Of a stretch of DNA of 64,000 nucleotides, positions 1-11,450 are shown one piece after another. Source of the stretch: Thamnaconus septentrionalis (Eukaryota > Chordata > Actinopteri > Tetraodontiformes > Monacanthidae); NCBI GenBank assembly GCA_009823395.1, contig CM020517.1, forward strand, positions 14,568,501 to 14,632,500, read 5' to 3'. The position numbers and the translations under genes are program-made. How positions within the stretch are numbered: position 1 is the first letter of the stretch; each line of letters starts with the position of its first letter. The notes beneath the pieces are model-generated. The model was not told the DNA's origin, did not search any database, and saw only the letters and a list, made by a program, of their open reading frames with translations.

Positions 1-464
1 AAACACAGAGCAGCACACACAGTCATATCAGAGAAAACAAACACAACATCAGAGAAGTAACTGTGATCAAACTGCAAATCTTTTAAGAACCCATGTTACT
101 AGGCCTAAAATTAAACAAATAAATCCATGAATACTGAGAGTATTTTAAATGTATATTCTATTACATAATATTGAATAAGTTATTCCATTATGTTATATTA
201 TATAACATATAATATAATAAAATAATATAGATGAATAAACAAGATGTCAGGCAATGCGAAACAAATACCAGACAAACAGGCGGAGCCCCTAAAGATGAGG
301 CACCGCAGCCACCAGCGAATCAGAAGCCTGAAGATAAAAAGGGTCGAAAACAACAACAACAAATGAAGTGAGGTCACTTTTGATTCAATCCACCAGAATA
401 AGAATTAACCCTAAAATACTGCCTGGCATTAGAGTGGTGGAAGAGCAGAGGTACATCTATCTGA

Positions 465-467
<3 letters not shown>

Positions 468-559
<92 letters not shown>
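468..559. repeat. (CA)46 microsatellite
   Basis: Uninterrupted CA dinucleotides over 92 bases. It abuts the left end of the Myb/SANT-like transposon copy. Confidence 0.95.
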
Positions 560-560
<1 letters not shown>

Positions 561-780
561 GCTGCCTTTTCATGACCCCTAGAAAAAACCTAAATATCGC
601 AACATAAAACTGCTAATGGAAACACCTAAACTTTCAAAAACCTCTCAAATATGGCTTAAAGGTTTCGACGCTCTCATGAGGTGGTTTTACAGACGTATCG
701 ATACAGAGCTATATCGCGAAAGTGTCATGGAAATGCTTTTTTTGCATTTACACGACAGTGGATGTAGCCAGTAACCATAA
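559..780 (+). mobile_element. Non-autonomous DNA transposon, copy 1 (Myb/SANT-like family)
   Basis: The left end gctgccttttcatgacccct resembles the left end of the copy at 54410. The body shares long stretches with the copies at 36355 and 54410 (for example gacgctctcatgaggtggtt). The right side, ending near gatgtagccagtaacc, matches the right terminus of copy 3. The coding part is deleted. Confidence 0.6.
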
Positions 781-2403
781 AGCCATTTCATGCTTTATAC
801 ATTGGAGTAAATGTAAAAGCTAAATTAGACGCTTAATTACGGCGAAGTCGCACCGCTGAGTGCGTCTCGTACGGCTGTGTGAATAAAATCATATGCATTA
901 GTGGCCTCGCACCATCCCATCGGCTTTCATATGGCAAGAGCATGGGAGGGCGTTAACATCCGCTTATCCGTGCCAACATCACATGAACAGGACGGGCTAT
1001 TTTTAACACTCCCCATGTTTCACTTTATCTGTGACAGCTAGTGGGGAATACACAAATATAGACTGGGAACAATCTCTGTGAAATGCGATTATCTGGGCCA
1101 AATAGGAGGCTTGAGTGTCACCTGCGCACAAAACATTTCCCCACACACACTTGAGTAAAAAGTAGATAAACAGCAAAATATCAGCCAAAAAGTAAAACAG
1201 AAACAAAAAAAACCACAGCCACACTAAAATACACTGCAGGGTTCTGCATTTAACTAAAGGTAAACCAGCTCATTATGAATTAAGATTCTTACCAAAGATT
1301 CTTATAAGACATCCATGGCTTCTAGCAGATGCAGGCTGTGAGTTGCACATCATCACTGCCACTTCCTACATCCTTCTCCAGACTGCTGGCCTACTGCACT
1401 CTTTACAACCCTGTTACACATTTTTAACACGGGTCTTTAAAAAGGTTGCAGTGGTGCGTCCGCTGTCAACCAGGCAGCCATCAGTCACACAACTGAGGCT
1501 GTTGAGATGATGCTGAAAATTGGATTAGCAGCAAGACTTTCACCTCAAACAGCAAGAGTTACCAATCAGTCATGATTTTTCATATAATCTACATTTAGGC
1601 ACCGACACTTTAGTTGTCAGATCTGATCTCCATACCATGCTCGCATACCTACGCGAGGACAGCAGTCCGAGCAGATGGCTGCTTGCTAGCTGGGTTGAGC
1701 TTCACTCCACATCAGTCAAGTACCTTCAGGTCGCAGTTCAGCGCTAACGCTTTTGTGAGACTCAGTCTTTTTACCCCGCTTGAGAGGGCGCTGACCAACC
1801 AGCCCCGCTGTTCTGTTCTGTTCTCTGCATCTGGGCTGAGACTGGACTAAGCGAAGCCCACAGGGAAGTCTGGGACACCAGCAGGGGGGGCTGCAGGCGG
1901 GACAGCGTCGTGCAAAGCAACACTTCGCCAGTCGAACATGTGCCTGGAAGTGCCAAGGTCACAGTGTCGGATGCCAAATGTGTCACGCTTGCGACAAACA
2001 CACACACACACACACTCACTCGTAGCAGCATCTTTGCCTCACAGCCAGCACTTGAGCCCTACACACACACACACACACCACTGTCTCCCCAGATTGTATT
2101 TGCACATATCTCTGGTAGAGGCAGTGCTGCACACTGATTTTCATCCCAGTAATAACCCGCACTTTGACTTAGGGCTGCTCTGTATTATCAGTTGTGCATA
2201 CCCTGCTGCTGCCACACAGCACACATGATAATCCAGTAAAGTAAATGCGTCTTCGCACTCTACAGCCAAATACGCTCCGAGAGTCAATGTCAAATAAATA
2301 ATAATAATATTTAAAAAAGCTGGCAGATTTCTGACTGCAAAGGCAACGCTGGGAGCAGAAGTGATAAAGAAATGACAGAGGAGCGACGACGCCTCCGTCG
2401 CAC

Positions 2404-2430
2404 AAGAGAGAGAGAGAGAAAGAGAAAGAG

Positions 2431-2461
<31 letters not shown>

Positions 2462-2492
2462 GAGAGAGAGAGAAAGAGAAAGAGAGAGAGAG
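2404..2492. repeat. Purine (GA/AAAGAG)n microsatellite
   Basis: About 89 bases made only of A and G in GA and AAAGAG units; polypurine on the plus strand. Confidence 0.9.
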
Positions 2493-2656
2493 CGCAGTTT
2501 CTCTTCCCCTCTCCAGAGGCCAAGCAGAAGAGTGGAGAAATGGTGATATTGTTTCAGAAAATTGAAACAAGTGCCTGGGAAAAAGGGGCAAGGGCCTGGA
2601 ATATATTAGAGGGTCCACAGCCAGCATCTGCAGCATTTCCAAGACTGAGTTTAGAG

Positions 2657-2978
2657 CAGGGGTGGGCAAACCTGTTGACTTGTGGCCACAGTGTGTTCTA
2701 GAAATTGACAGAAGGGCCGGAGCAGCAGCAGATGGATGGAGAGTTTTGGTGACCGACCTCATGGAGAAAAAAAATATCATGGGATATGCAGAAAAATAAA
2801 TAAAGAATTAACAAAAGTGTGTCTTCAAAGCCCCACAGTATTTAGCTCTTTATTGAAATGACATACAGATATTTTATGACTTACGTACTATTAATATCAT
2901 TTCTTCAAATGCAGAGGGCCGGATTAAAAAGCTTAACGGGCCACATATGGCCCCTGGGCCTTAGTTTGCTCATGCCTG
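2657..2978. mobile_element. hAT-type miniature element with 8-bp target duplication
   Basis: It begins caggggtgggcaaacctg and ends tagtttgctcatgcctg, imperfect inverted repeats of hAT type. The flanks gtttagag (2649-2656) and gtttagac (2979-2986) agree at 7 of 8 positions, as expected of an old hAT target-site duplication. No transposase is present. Confidence 0.75.
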
Positions 2979-3858
2979 GTTTAGACCTACAGAACATGCT
3001 ACTCATTCAACCTTATTGTTGCTGCTTGGCACTGAGACATCATTGATGAGGTCCGAGAGAAAAGTTGACAGTAATAAGCCATTAATCAGAAAACTTAACC
3101 AACTTGACTTGGATGTGAAAAATTAAATCAACTAAATCTCTTGTTGAGGCTGGATGTGTCCCTGATATCTGTGGACAAACTGGTCGACACGCTGACAAAA
3201 ACAAGATGTGGGGAAAATAATATAAAGCCGGCGGTGTGTGTGATAGAAAGTGACGGGTCAGTAGAAACAGACAGCGATGAAACACTGACGCTTCTATTGA
3301 AGGAAGTTAGGAGTGACATCAAGTGTGCCAATGGGCAAAATGCAGATTGTGTCCAAGTCTACGATTCCCTGAAGACGGCATCCAACTTCTCAATTCTGGA
3401 TGTGAGGAGTGAATAACATCAACACGCCGGGCAACAGCAAAAAAAAAATAAGAAAGAAAAAAAAAAGGTGCTGAGCTGGAGCAATATTTCACTTTTCCCT
3501 TAAGTCTGATAAGAAATCTTAAGACGGGGACTGAGGCTTGAAGCGCTTGTTGCCATAGAGACAGATCATGCTAGGTAAAAGGCCTCGCTAGTTTGGAAAG
3601 GAGTCGTTGTTGCTCGGGAGACAGTCGCCATAAAGAGGCTCCAGGCTTCACGATAGCGAGAAAAGAACTGGACACTGAGCCTAAATGCATTCAATCTTAG
3701 AAACAGCCTGCAGAAGGAGAATGGATGTACAGTAACAGTTACTCAGAAATATGTCGCCATCTGCTCACATTACTCCAGCACAGGGAAGTGGGCTTTCAAG
3801 TGCTCTACACCACGGACCAAGTACACTTCAACATGAATGGTTGGTAAATACTCTAAGT

Positions 3859-4052
3859 CAGCGTTTCTCAACAGGTGGGTTGCGGGTTTGTAGGACACAC
3901 AGTTCAATTCAATAATTTCAATAATTTATTAACTAGACATGACAGAAAGGGAGCTGGCATTTTTATTTTTGTGGAATAAATTTGGGTGTCTTGACTTCAT
4001 TATAAGGAAAAGAAAATGTGGGTCCGGTCACTCCACCAGTTGAGAGCCACTG
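3859..4052. mobile_element. hAT-type miniature element (short)
   Basis: It begins cagcgtttctcaac and ends gttgagagccactg, inverted repeats resembling hAT-Charlie termini. The flanks ctctaagt (3851-3858) and ctttaggt (4053-4060) agree at 6 of 8 positions. Length 194 bases. Confidence 0.65.
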
Positions 4053-7000
4053 CTTTAGGTTGAAGTGAAGATCTCATGAAACTACATACACATCATAAAT
4101 TCACTGCATACATTTCATTCCTTCAGACTGTCAGATTTCGCTTAAAAAAAAAAAAATGAAGCCTCATGCTGAGCATTAGGTGCAAACCCGTGATACCAAA
4201 CCTCAACTGAACAAGTTCAAGTCTCAAAATCCAGGCTGCCTCTTAGCCACTACCAGTAATCACCAGCTTTAGACTCTGCCTCCCCTCTCATCCGACCTCT
4301 TTGCAATGCTGTATTTATCAAATTAAGTCTGGTTCCCCTCCAGTCTGCGGTCAACGGTTACAGTAAATAAACACCAGACAGCAGCCGTGTCTGCAGCCCG
4401 CCGCTGGAGCGCCTCAGACAGGTTGATTAGTAACCCTTTCAAATCTCGTCTAATCCTCGAAAGCCGACAGCACATCGAGATGAGCCGACCGCGGCAACAT
4501 GAGCAGGTAAAGCCACATCACTGCATTCGGACAAATAGAACTTAACAATCCCTCTTCTTTCAGTCTGAAGGAGATGTTTGCAGCGTGATGAAGTACAATA
4601 GTCATCCAGCTTTTGAAGTGTCACAATGCAAATAGTATGAAAAGTACAGACAAACTTCTTTGAGGAGAAGAAAAGCATTCCTCTGAGGCCAACCTGTCAA
4701 AATAGCGTCTGAAAATAATTTGCAAATCCATTTCAAGTCTGTAATACACAGCAGGAGACACGTGAGACTTTCACATCTCAACATCATCTGCTGTGTGATT
4801 TGGACTGAAACTGATTCCTGGGCCGAGACCCAAACCTGTGGCGACGTCCTTCCGAGAAGCGGCGGGGAATCGCAGCTGTATAAAGTCATTTTTCAGAGCT
4901 GAAAGGTGACCATTTGCAAAAGCATGTGTCATGTTGTGTTGTTCCAGTGACAAATGACTTGGCCTGCAGCTACACAGAGGTTCGTGTTCTGCCCTTGCCT
5001 GCCCTCCAAAGCAATCAAAGTGCAACAAAATGCAAAGCTGACGAAGCCTTGTGTTCCTGTAACCCTTGATGAGTAATTAGACTTGAGAAAGGGGGCCAGT
5101 AAAGCCAAGTGCTTCAAAACACAACCACGCACAGTTTATGATACTACTATGTGCAACACCATTGAGTCATTATCTCTTTATAAACCGTATCTTGTCAGAT
5201 TAACTTCCAGGAATACTGCTTCATTGTGTTTGGTTAAGGGTTTTTCTTTTTTACGTAGGGTATTGATCCATGGATAAAATGGATGAGGGTGCAGGAGTCC
5301 ATCTCAGGTGAGGCTCTAAAGGACAGAGAGTAAGCAGCGCTGTGTGAAGTGAGCTCCACATGGCCACCCCAAGCTGAGATGAAAGTCCCTTAAGCTTAAC
5401 TATCCAGCTGGGTTTAAAGAAAACGGTTGGCATTGTGAGAGGATTTAGTTGGAAATGTGATAAGGGTAATCTGGATTGGATTATGATTGAGATTAGTGCA
5501 CCCTCTAGGAGGCAAATGAGTGGGATAACCTCGGCGGACCTGAGCGGAGTAGAAAGATTACATCTGCTGCACCATGATACTAATGGTCAGACCTCAGAGC
5601 CATATGGACCACATTAAAGAATTCTACAATGCTATGATTTAATAGAGTAGCAAAGCAACACGTTTTACATCTATTCTAAACTCCACTCTGCCTGTACAGG
5701 TTTTACTCGCAGTTTGTGCTGATCTCCGTTGGAATGAATAAATGCTAGAAACCAACCAACAGGGCCAGTTTAATGAACCTGAGTTTGTCACAAAGTTATT
5801 TTCTATGTGCTTTCATGTCCAAATACTGGCAGTAGCATAATCGCACACACTTAGTGAATTGTGGAGGTGTTCATTATTATTATTTTATTAATAATGAGCT
5901 ATTTGGGGGTTTAAATTTGATGACTGTCAAAACCTAAATGAGTCTACTGTAGTCATTCTATTTTTGTCACGGCCCCAAATTAATTGTACGACTTCCAGTC
6001 TGCAGCCGAGCTGTAGGAAACCATGAGGGTTAAACGTGTTGTCGGATTGTGGGGGGGAGTTTCATTTTCAAGAACAGTCAGAGATTGGCTGTGTGTTTGG
6101 TCAGGAAGGAATTTAAATAGCTCAAGTTGCGCAGATTTGTCCCTAAAATTGTCCTTCATTTAAACCTTCAACAATAACGCATACAAACAGCTATGATTGA
6201 CTGTTTGGTTTCACAGCCCTGTTCCTCTGACTAACGCATGACATGCTTGTAGATGTTTCATTCTTAGTGTCTAAAAAGTTGGTTCTGAAGATCAACAGTC
6301 ACTTCAAACGCACGCGACCGAGTGTACCGACGCTTGAAACATCTGCACCGTTACGAGGTGTTCGGGAGAAGAAGGCAACATGTGCAACAACAGCGCACAT
6401 GGACGTCCTGGGGGAAGCCAGCAACAGAATAATAAACAGAGCAACGTCTGCCGGTCACTAACAGGGTTTATTGTGCATGGCTGAGCACCCCTCAGACACA
6501 CAATGAAAACAAGCAATAGGAACCAAAGGGTTGCAGGAACATTTCTGGATAAACGTTCTTTCTGCACGTCTCCATTCCTTCGCAGCTGTGGCAGTGACTC
6601 TCTCTGGACTTCATGAACCAGGCACATCTTCAAATTTACGTGGAAACAGGCACGACCTCTACCACAGTGCGACATACAAACTATTTCAGGCAGGTGTGAA
6701 AAACTAAGGAGGTGACTAAAACTGAAAACCAAAGCAAGCAGGAAGCTGAGGTTGCCACCTTTAAGGGTTGGCCACTTTTCGAAATGAACAACACAATACC
6801 GCTTTCATCACCGAAGGTAAAAAAAAAAAAAAAAAATTGGTGTGTCCTTTAAAACCTCTCAGGGCTTTGTGTTCACTGTAAATGAGTAACTTCTGCAGGG
6901 TAAACACAGCAGTCCAAAATACAACTTTATAGTCAAGTCTCCACTTTGTAAACAAGTCTTGAAACGGAGGTGGCGATGCAACAGCTGGGCGCCTCAGATC

Positions 7001-9864
7001 CACTGATCTTCCCGGCTTTTTCCTAAATGCTCCTGCTCACCAGTCGCGTGGCACTAACTTCCGTAAACTAAAAGTGACAAATGCCGCTTCAGTTGAGTCA
7101 CGTTAAATTACAGAGAACATTCCTTCAAAGCAGGAAACCTTACCCAACCCTAATCACAGGCGGCCGCTTAGGCAATCCCAAAGAGAGAAAAAGCCCTTAA
7201 AAAAAAAACGGGTTTCCACTACTTTGACAGCTTGAGGCGTGGGGTACAAGAAACACATCTCATCGAGACGCATTACAGTCAGTGGCAACAAAAGGCAGTG
7301 TGCAGGTCTGCTGACTGTTGCCCTGCCAGATAAATGTCTCCGTTCAGCTGAAGGCAGCCGGAGAGGGACAGGGGAGCCAGGCGAAGTCAGCCAGCCTTGT
7401 GGCGCACAGAGTTTAACAAGGACCAATGGCAGGGATGCCAAACGGGCTGACTGAAATTCTAAAGGTAAGCTGATAAGGTTAGTGTGACTGTTGTTCTTTC
7501 CCCGGCCCTTTAAAAACATATTTCTGAACATACCTAATGAGGTGCTTTTAAGAAGGTGAAATATATTTTAGAAAACCATCCACAAAGAATGACAATATAA
7601 GAATAATGATTAAAATGTGCAATGTTTACATTTACTCAAATGTTTATCCCCAAACAACAACAAAGTTGGCCATATACATTCTAAATGAAATTTGTTTGTT
7701 TTCCATTCGCCTGTCACAGATTGAATGAAATCTGTCTTCCTGGACTTCCTGGTGCCTCGTTCAAGACCAGCCGGCTCAACTAAACCAACCCCAAGCACCA
7801 AAAATCAAACCAGTCCGGTTCATGCGTAACTTATTAAATTATTTACAAGCAACTGCAACTGAAAGTGATTATTGCTTGTATCGTTAAGAAGAGAGCACTT
7901 CTTATTGAGCAGCCAAAGAGCGACTTTCTGCTTGCAACATGACCCAAAATATCACCCACTAGGGAAAGAAGTAGGCTGCGTCGCTGACTGGCAACAGTGC
8001 AAGAGATGAAGATGTCTGACGGAGGGAGAAGGATCATCAGGGAGCATCGGCTGTGAGATGGACGCGAGGGTACATCTGACTCTCATGTCAATCATTTGTG
8101 TCCTTTGCTCACCTTTACGCAGAGGTGTATACAGATTTTGGCCTTTAATGACCTTTCTATCACAGTCTGCTCTTTGGTCCTGGGTTATATCGGTATCTAT
8201 GCCTTGGTGAGAATGCATTGAAAGCTGCAGCGGTTCAGAGGTCACAAGTGATAGACGTGTAGCAGTACATCTGTAGAGTTCACACAGGATACAGAGAGCA
8301 GAAAAGCTGCCAGTGGGCCTAACAGACTGTAGGATGTTTAAGTCCATTTTTGAAAAAAAAAAAAAAAAAAAATACTATTAAAGAAGTTTTTCAGGATAAA
8401 TTTAGAGATGCAAAAAGTTATTTTTGATGTGGCTGATCACAAGGCAGAGAACTTGACAAAAGACGACACACTCCGGATGAGCAGTGAGGAGCTCCTGCAG
8501 GGACACTTTTCTTTCCAGGTAGCTATAAGGCGTAAAATGTTAATCCTTAAAACCAGTCACGTTCCTAAAAATTTCAGATGCGTGTTTGTTAAGCGTATCC
8601 ACATTTATCAAAAAAATGTATTTCTGTATTTTGAAATGACCACAAAAAAAGTCATCAACACCTGAATTGACAATTGTGTTTTAAACAGCAGCCGCATGGC
8701 CAAAGGCACACTGTCTTATGATCTGCTCCACAGTGTTTCAGTGGTCCAAGATAATGAACAGCAGCCATTAACCACAACACAAATTTTGCTTGTTAAGCTT
8801 TCTGTGACACCGGGGCACTTTAGCTTGATAAAGGTCGTCCGCCTGAGCGACAAATCTCATGATGGAGCAGGATCCTTATCTCGGATAGATGGGCTTTCTG
8901 CGATGATAGATGACACGCTGATTATACCGGACTAATGAGTAGAAAGGCAAAGCACTATCTGCTGCAATACCGGCATGCTCAGGTCTCATCCCACATGCTG
9001 CACCGTGCACGTCAGTCACAGAGGGCCCGTTCAGGACATCCAGGAGGAGTTGGAGATTAAGACTTGGTTGAAACTGTTTGGAAAAGTGCAGTCTGTCTGG
9101 TGATTACAGGCTGTTTTACCAGTGGGAGAAAGACACAGAGCTCCAAGCACATGTGTGATTAAGTGAGACGACGAGGCGGACAGACACCTCCTCCATTAGC
9201 CTATTTAATATGTCAGTGGGGATACGAGCCACAAAGCCACATAACATATCGAATAGGTTTCATTTGATCTAAAAAACTGATATGAGATGGATGTAAAATA
9301 AAAAGTTGAAGTGAACCACTCTCACATCCCAGTTGCTCGTTTGGTTAGCCAGAAACCACCCTGACACGGGTCATTATGAATCATGTTGCACGAGGAAACA
9401 CCAGTCGATTCCTGTCTGAGCTAGATAGCTCTTGGTGTGATGTACGCTTCCTGGCTGCGACAACACCGTGCCAAAATAACAATAGGAAATCACAGGACTT
9501 GTCACGACCACCACCTAGGGAATGACGTGTTCAACATTCGGAGGAAATCCACACCTTCTCTGTGTAACAAGTGAGCAATTTCTATGGGCACCAGTCCTTG
9601 TCAGGACACGCTCCTCTCTGCCCAGGGTACTTGTCTTTACACTTTCCCCCCCAAAACAGACAAGCCTCTGTGCAGTCCCCGGCCACTTTGTCCTGACATC
9701 TCCCCCAGGCTCTGAGATCATGGGAAATAACCCCAATGCTGCAGCCAGTGACATAACTGACCTATATCTAAAGTTTGGTTTCACTTCCCCCACCCCCTGC
9801 TCCCGAGGACATCCTTAATCCACGACAGCTCAAAGGGAACGAACCGAATTTCAAGGGGACTTAC

Positions 9865-10106
9865 TCGAAGGTGAAGAACAGTCCACATGTCACAAGGATG
9901 AGGACGACGGTGAGGTAGAAAACCCCAGTCTGCTTGGCCATCATAATCCTGCCATCGCAGTAAAACTTATTCCGACCAGGGAAGGACTCCCACTTCCGCT
10001 TCTTTGGGGTCTTCTTCTTGTAGGGGGTCTCCATTGGCGTGGAGCTGCGAGTGCTTATCTGGCTGTACTCGCACTCTCTCATGGACTCAGACACCCCGAG
10101 ATGCAT
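9865..10106 (-). CDS. zdhhc14: Palmitoyltransferase ZDHHC14, first coding exon (partial gene)
   Basis: This exon encodes the N-terminus of a DHHC-family S-acyltransferase, a multi-pass Golgi/endomembrane enzyme that attaches palmitate to cysteines. Seen: a short N-terminal stretch with CEYSQIST, a basic run ([11 protein letters not shown]), the motif [16 protein letters not shown], then a first membrane segment ([18 protein letters not shown]). The wording matches vertebrate ZDHHC14 better than ZDHHC18. The exon ends after TTC GA with donor gtaagt, which splits the Asp/Glu codon that precedes the Cys-Pro-Tyr of the next exon in this family. The catalytic DHHC domain lies on later exons left of the window. 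Two in-frame starts exist, at 10106 and 10082. The second (MRECEYSQ) corresponds to MKDCEYSQ of the family, but neither has a strong Kozak context. The frame stays open upstream to a splice-acceptor-like site at 10165. Confidence 0.87.
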
Positions 10107-10164
10107 TGACCGCTGATTAAAGAAATCCCCGCAGCTGAATAAATCCCGGGGGGCAGATGTGCCT
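10107..10164 (-). other. zdhhc14: zdhhc14 probable 5' UTR segment of the first coding exon
   Basis: Upstream of the ATG on the minus strand lies a pyrimidine-rich acceptor-like sequence, cttttctattccacag, ending at 10165. It suggests that the coding exon begins at 10164 and is joined to an upstream noncoding exon. The frame across 10107-10164 has no stop, so N-terminal coding extension cannot be excluded, but there is no upstream ATG in that frame up to the predicted donor at 10793. Confidence 0.5.
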
Positions 10165-10792
10165 CTGTGGAATAGAAAAGCTTTGTCAGGTTTTTACAGG
10201 CAAAGACAAATATACAGTGAGTTTTTTGGAGAAGAATTTTGCAACCCCAAAAAGTTGACGAGCACGCTTCCTGTTGTTGATATGATCAACTTAGCGCTGT
10301 TGCAGCATTCGCGTTCTTACACACACACACACACACAAAAACACACAGTTTGACAGTGTCTAGCTAACACAATGTTGCTTAGCTCGGTGAATAACTTCAC
10401 TGTCACCTCGCACATTCCAATGCTTTTCAATAAGGAAGCCTTTGTTAGCGGGAGACCTGGCTAGCATTTCATAGCAAGCGAGTGTAAAGTGTTGCTAAAG
10501 CTAGTGAGGCTAGCAAGTTGATTAAAAAAGACACTTTATATTATTCGCTGGTTGCCCACCAACTAGTGCACGAAAGAGAGAGAGATTTTAATTGCGGGCT
10601 CAGACTTCACTAATTTCCCGAGCAGCTTTTCAGCTGTAAACGAGCATAAAGGGGGGGGTATATCCACGTTAGACTGTGCAACCCCTGGCTGCGTTGTCCG
10701 CCACATAACGTCGCCGACGCGGCGGCGTCACATCACGGCTGTATTTTCGTGCTCTGCCCGCTGAGGCGACGTTGGAACCGCCGCTGCCTTAC
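10165..10792 (-). other. zdhhc14: Probable zdhhc14 5' UTR intron
   Basis: This segment lies between a predicted donor (gtaagg, 10787-10792) and a predicted acceptor (10165-10166) on the minus strand. It is AT-rich over most of its length and CpG-rich above about 10680. A short (CA)n run sits at 10319-10338. Nothing coding is seen. Confidence 0.4.
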
Positions 10793-11450
10793 CGACTGAG
10801 AGGAGAGAAACGCTGGTCGTCGTGTCGGGGTGTTGTCACGTAGCCTCTCCTGTTGTTATCCAGGTTTGTTGCGAGCCGACGAGAAGACGAAGCACAACAT
10901 TTTTCAATCTTTCTTTTCTTAAAAGGGGTAACTTGTCCTTTTTAAATCTTAATAAGAAGGGGAAATCCAGTGAGCACACGATAGGGGCGCCCTCAAAGCG
11001 GATCCAGCATCCTGGATGGTCGTCTCTCAGAAAGACACGGGTCTGTGCGCGCAACGCGAACCAAGCGGGACCTTTATTGCCATCTGGCCCAAAGGTTCAA
11101 GGCATCGCGGTGGTTTCCGAATCATGTGTTGTTTTGTCCCCTCGGAAGACGCGCAGACCGCCGGCCCAAGTCGGTTTGTCCTCTCCGCCGACGGCGCGTT
11201 CCTCTCCGTGCGCGGCGAAGCCACCCTCGCAAACAACAAACATCAACATGGGAGCAGAGCGGAGGCTCCCAGCCCGCTCCTCCCCCTCCGACCGAGGCTC
11301 AAGTCACAACCTGGGAGGAGGCGCACAGGACGGGGCTGCGAGAGGGTTTCCCAAACGCTGGTGCAGGGACCTCCAGGCGTCCGCAAGGGGGCCTCCTCAG
11401 CAACCGCCGAGGAAGGGGGGCGTGTCCAGTGGGGTGACGCCACGGCTGAG
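10793..11450 (-). promoter_or_regulatory. zdhhc14: CpG-rich promoter region with probable noncoding first exon of zdhhc14
   Basis: About 650 bases are clearly richer in G+C and CpG than the flanking DNA, as expected for a vertebrate CpG-island promoter. On the minus strand a good donor, CTCAGTCG followed by gtaagg, ends a putative exon at 10793. It would pair with the acceptor at 10165, giving a 5' UTR intron of about 0.63 kb. The CpG-rich character continues to about 10680 inside that intron. No TATA box was identified. The start of transcription cannot be fixed from sequence. Open frames on both strands here look like by-products of the high G+C. Confidence 0.5.

Larger units (their letters stand above)
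1..9864 (-). other. zdhhc14: zdhhc14 first intron (5' part)
   Basis: This stretch follows the donor at 9864 on the minus strand and shows no exon with family similarity. It holds a long (CA)n tract, a purine microsatellite, one copy of a Myb/SANT-like transposon family, two hAT-type miniature elements, and poly(A) runs near 6820-6836 and 8350-8371. Open frames here are short, rich in simple sequence or unlike any protein I know. The intron continues beyond the left edge. Confidence 0.7.

Noticed and set aside
6304..6732. 142-codon minus-strand frame in zdhhc14 intron 1
   Set aside because: No recognisable domain, unusual composition and no flanking exons; most likely a chance open frame.
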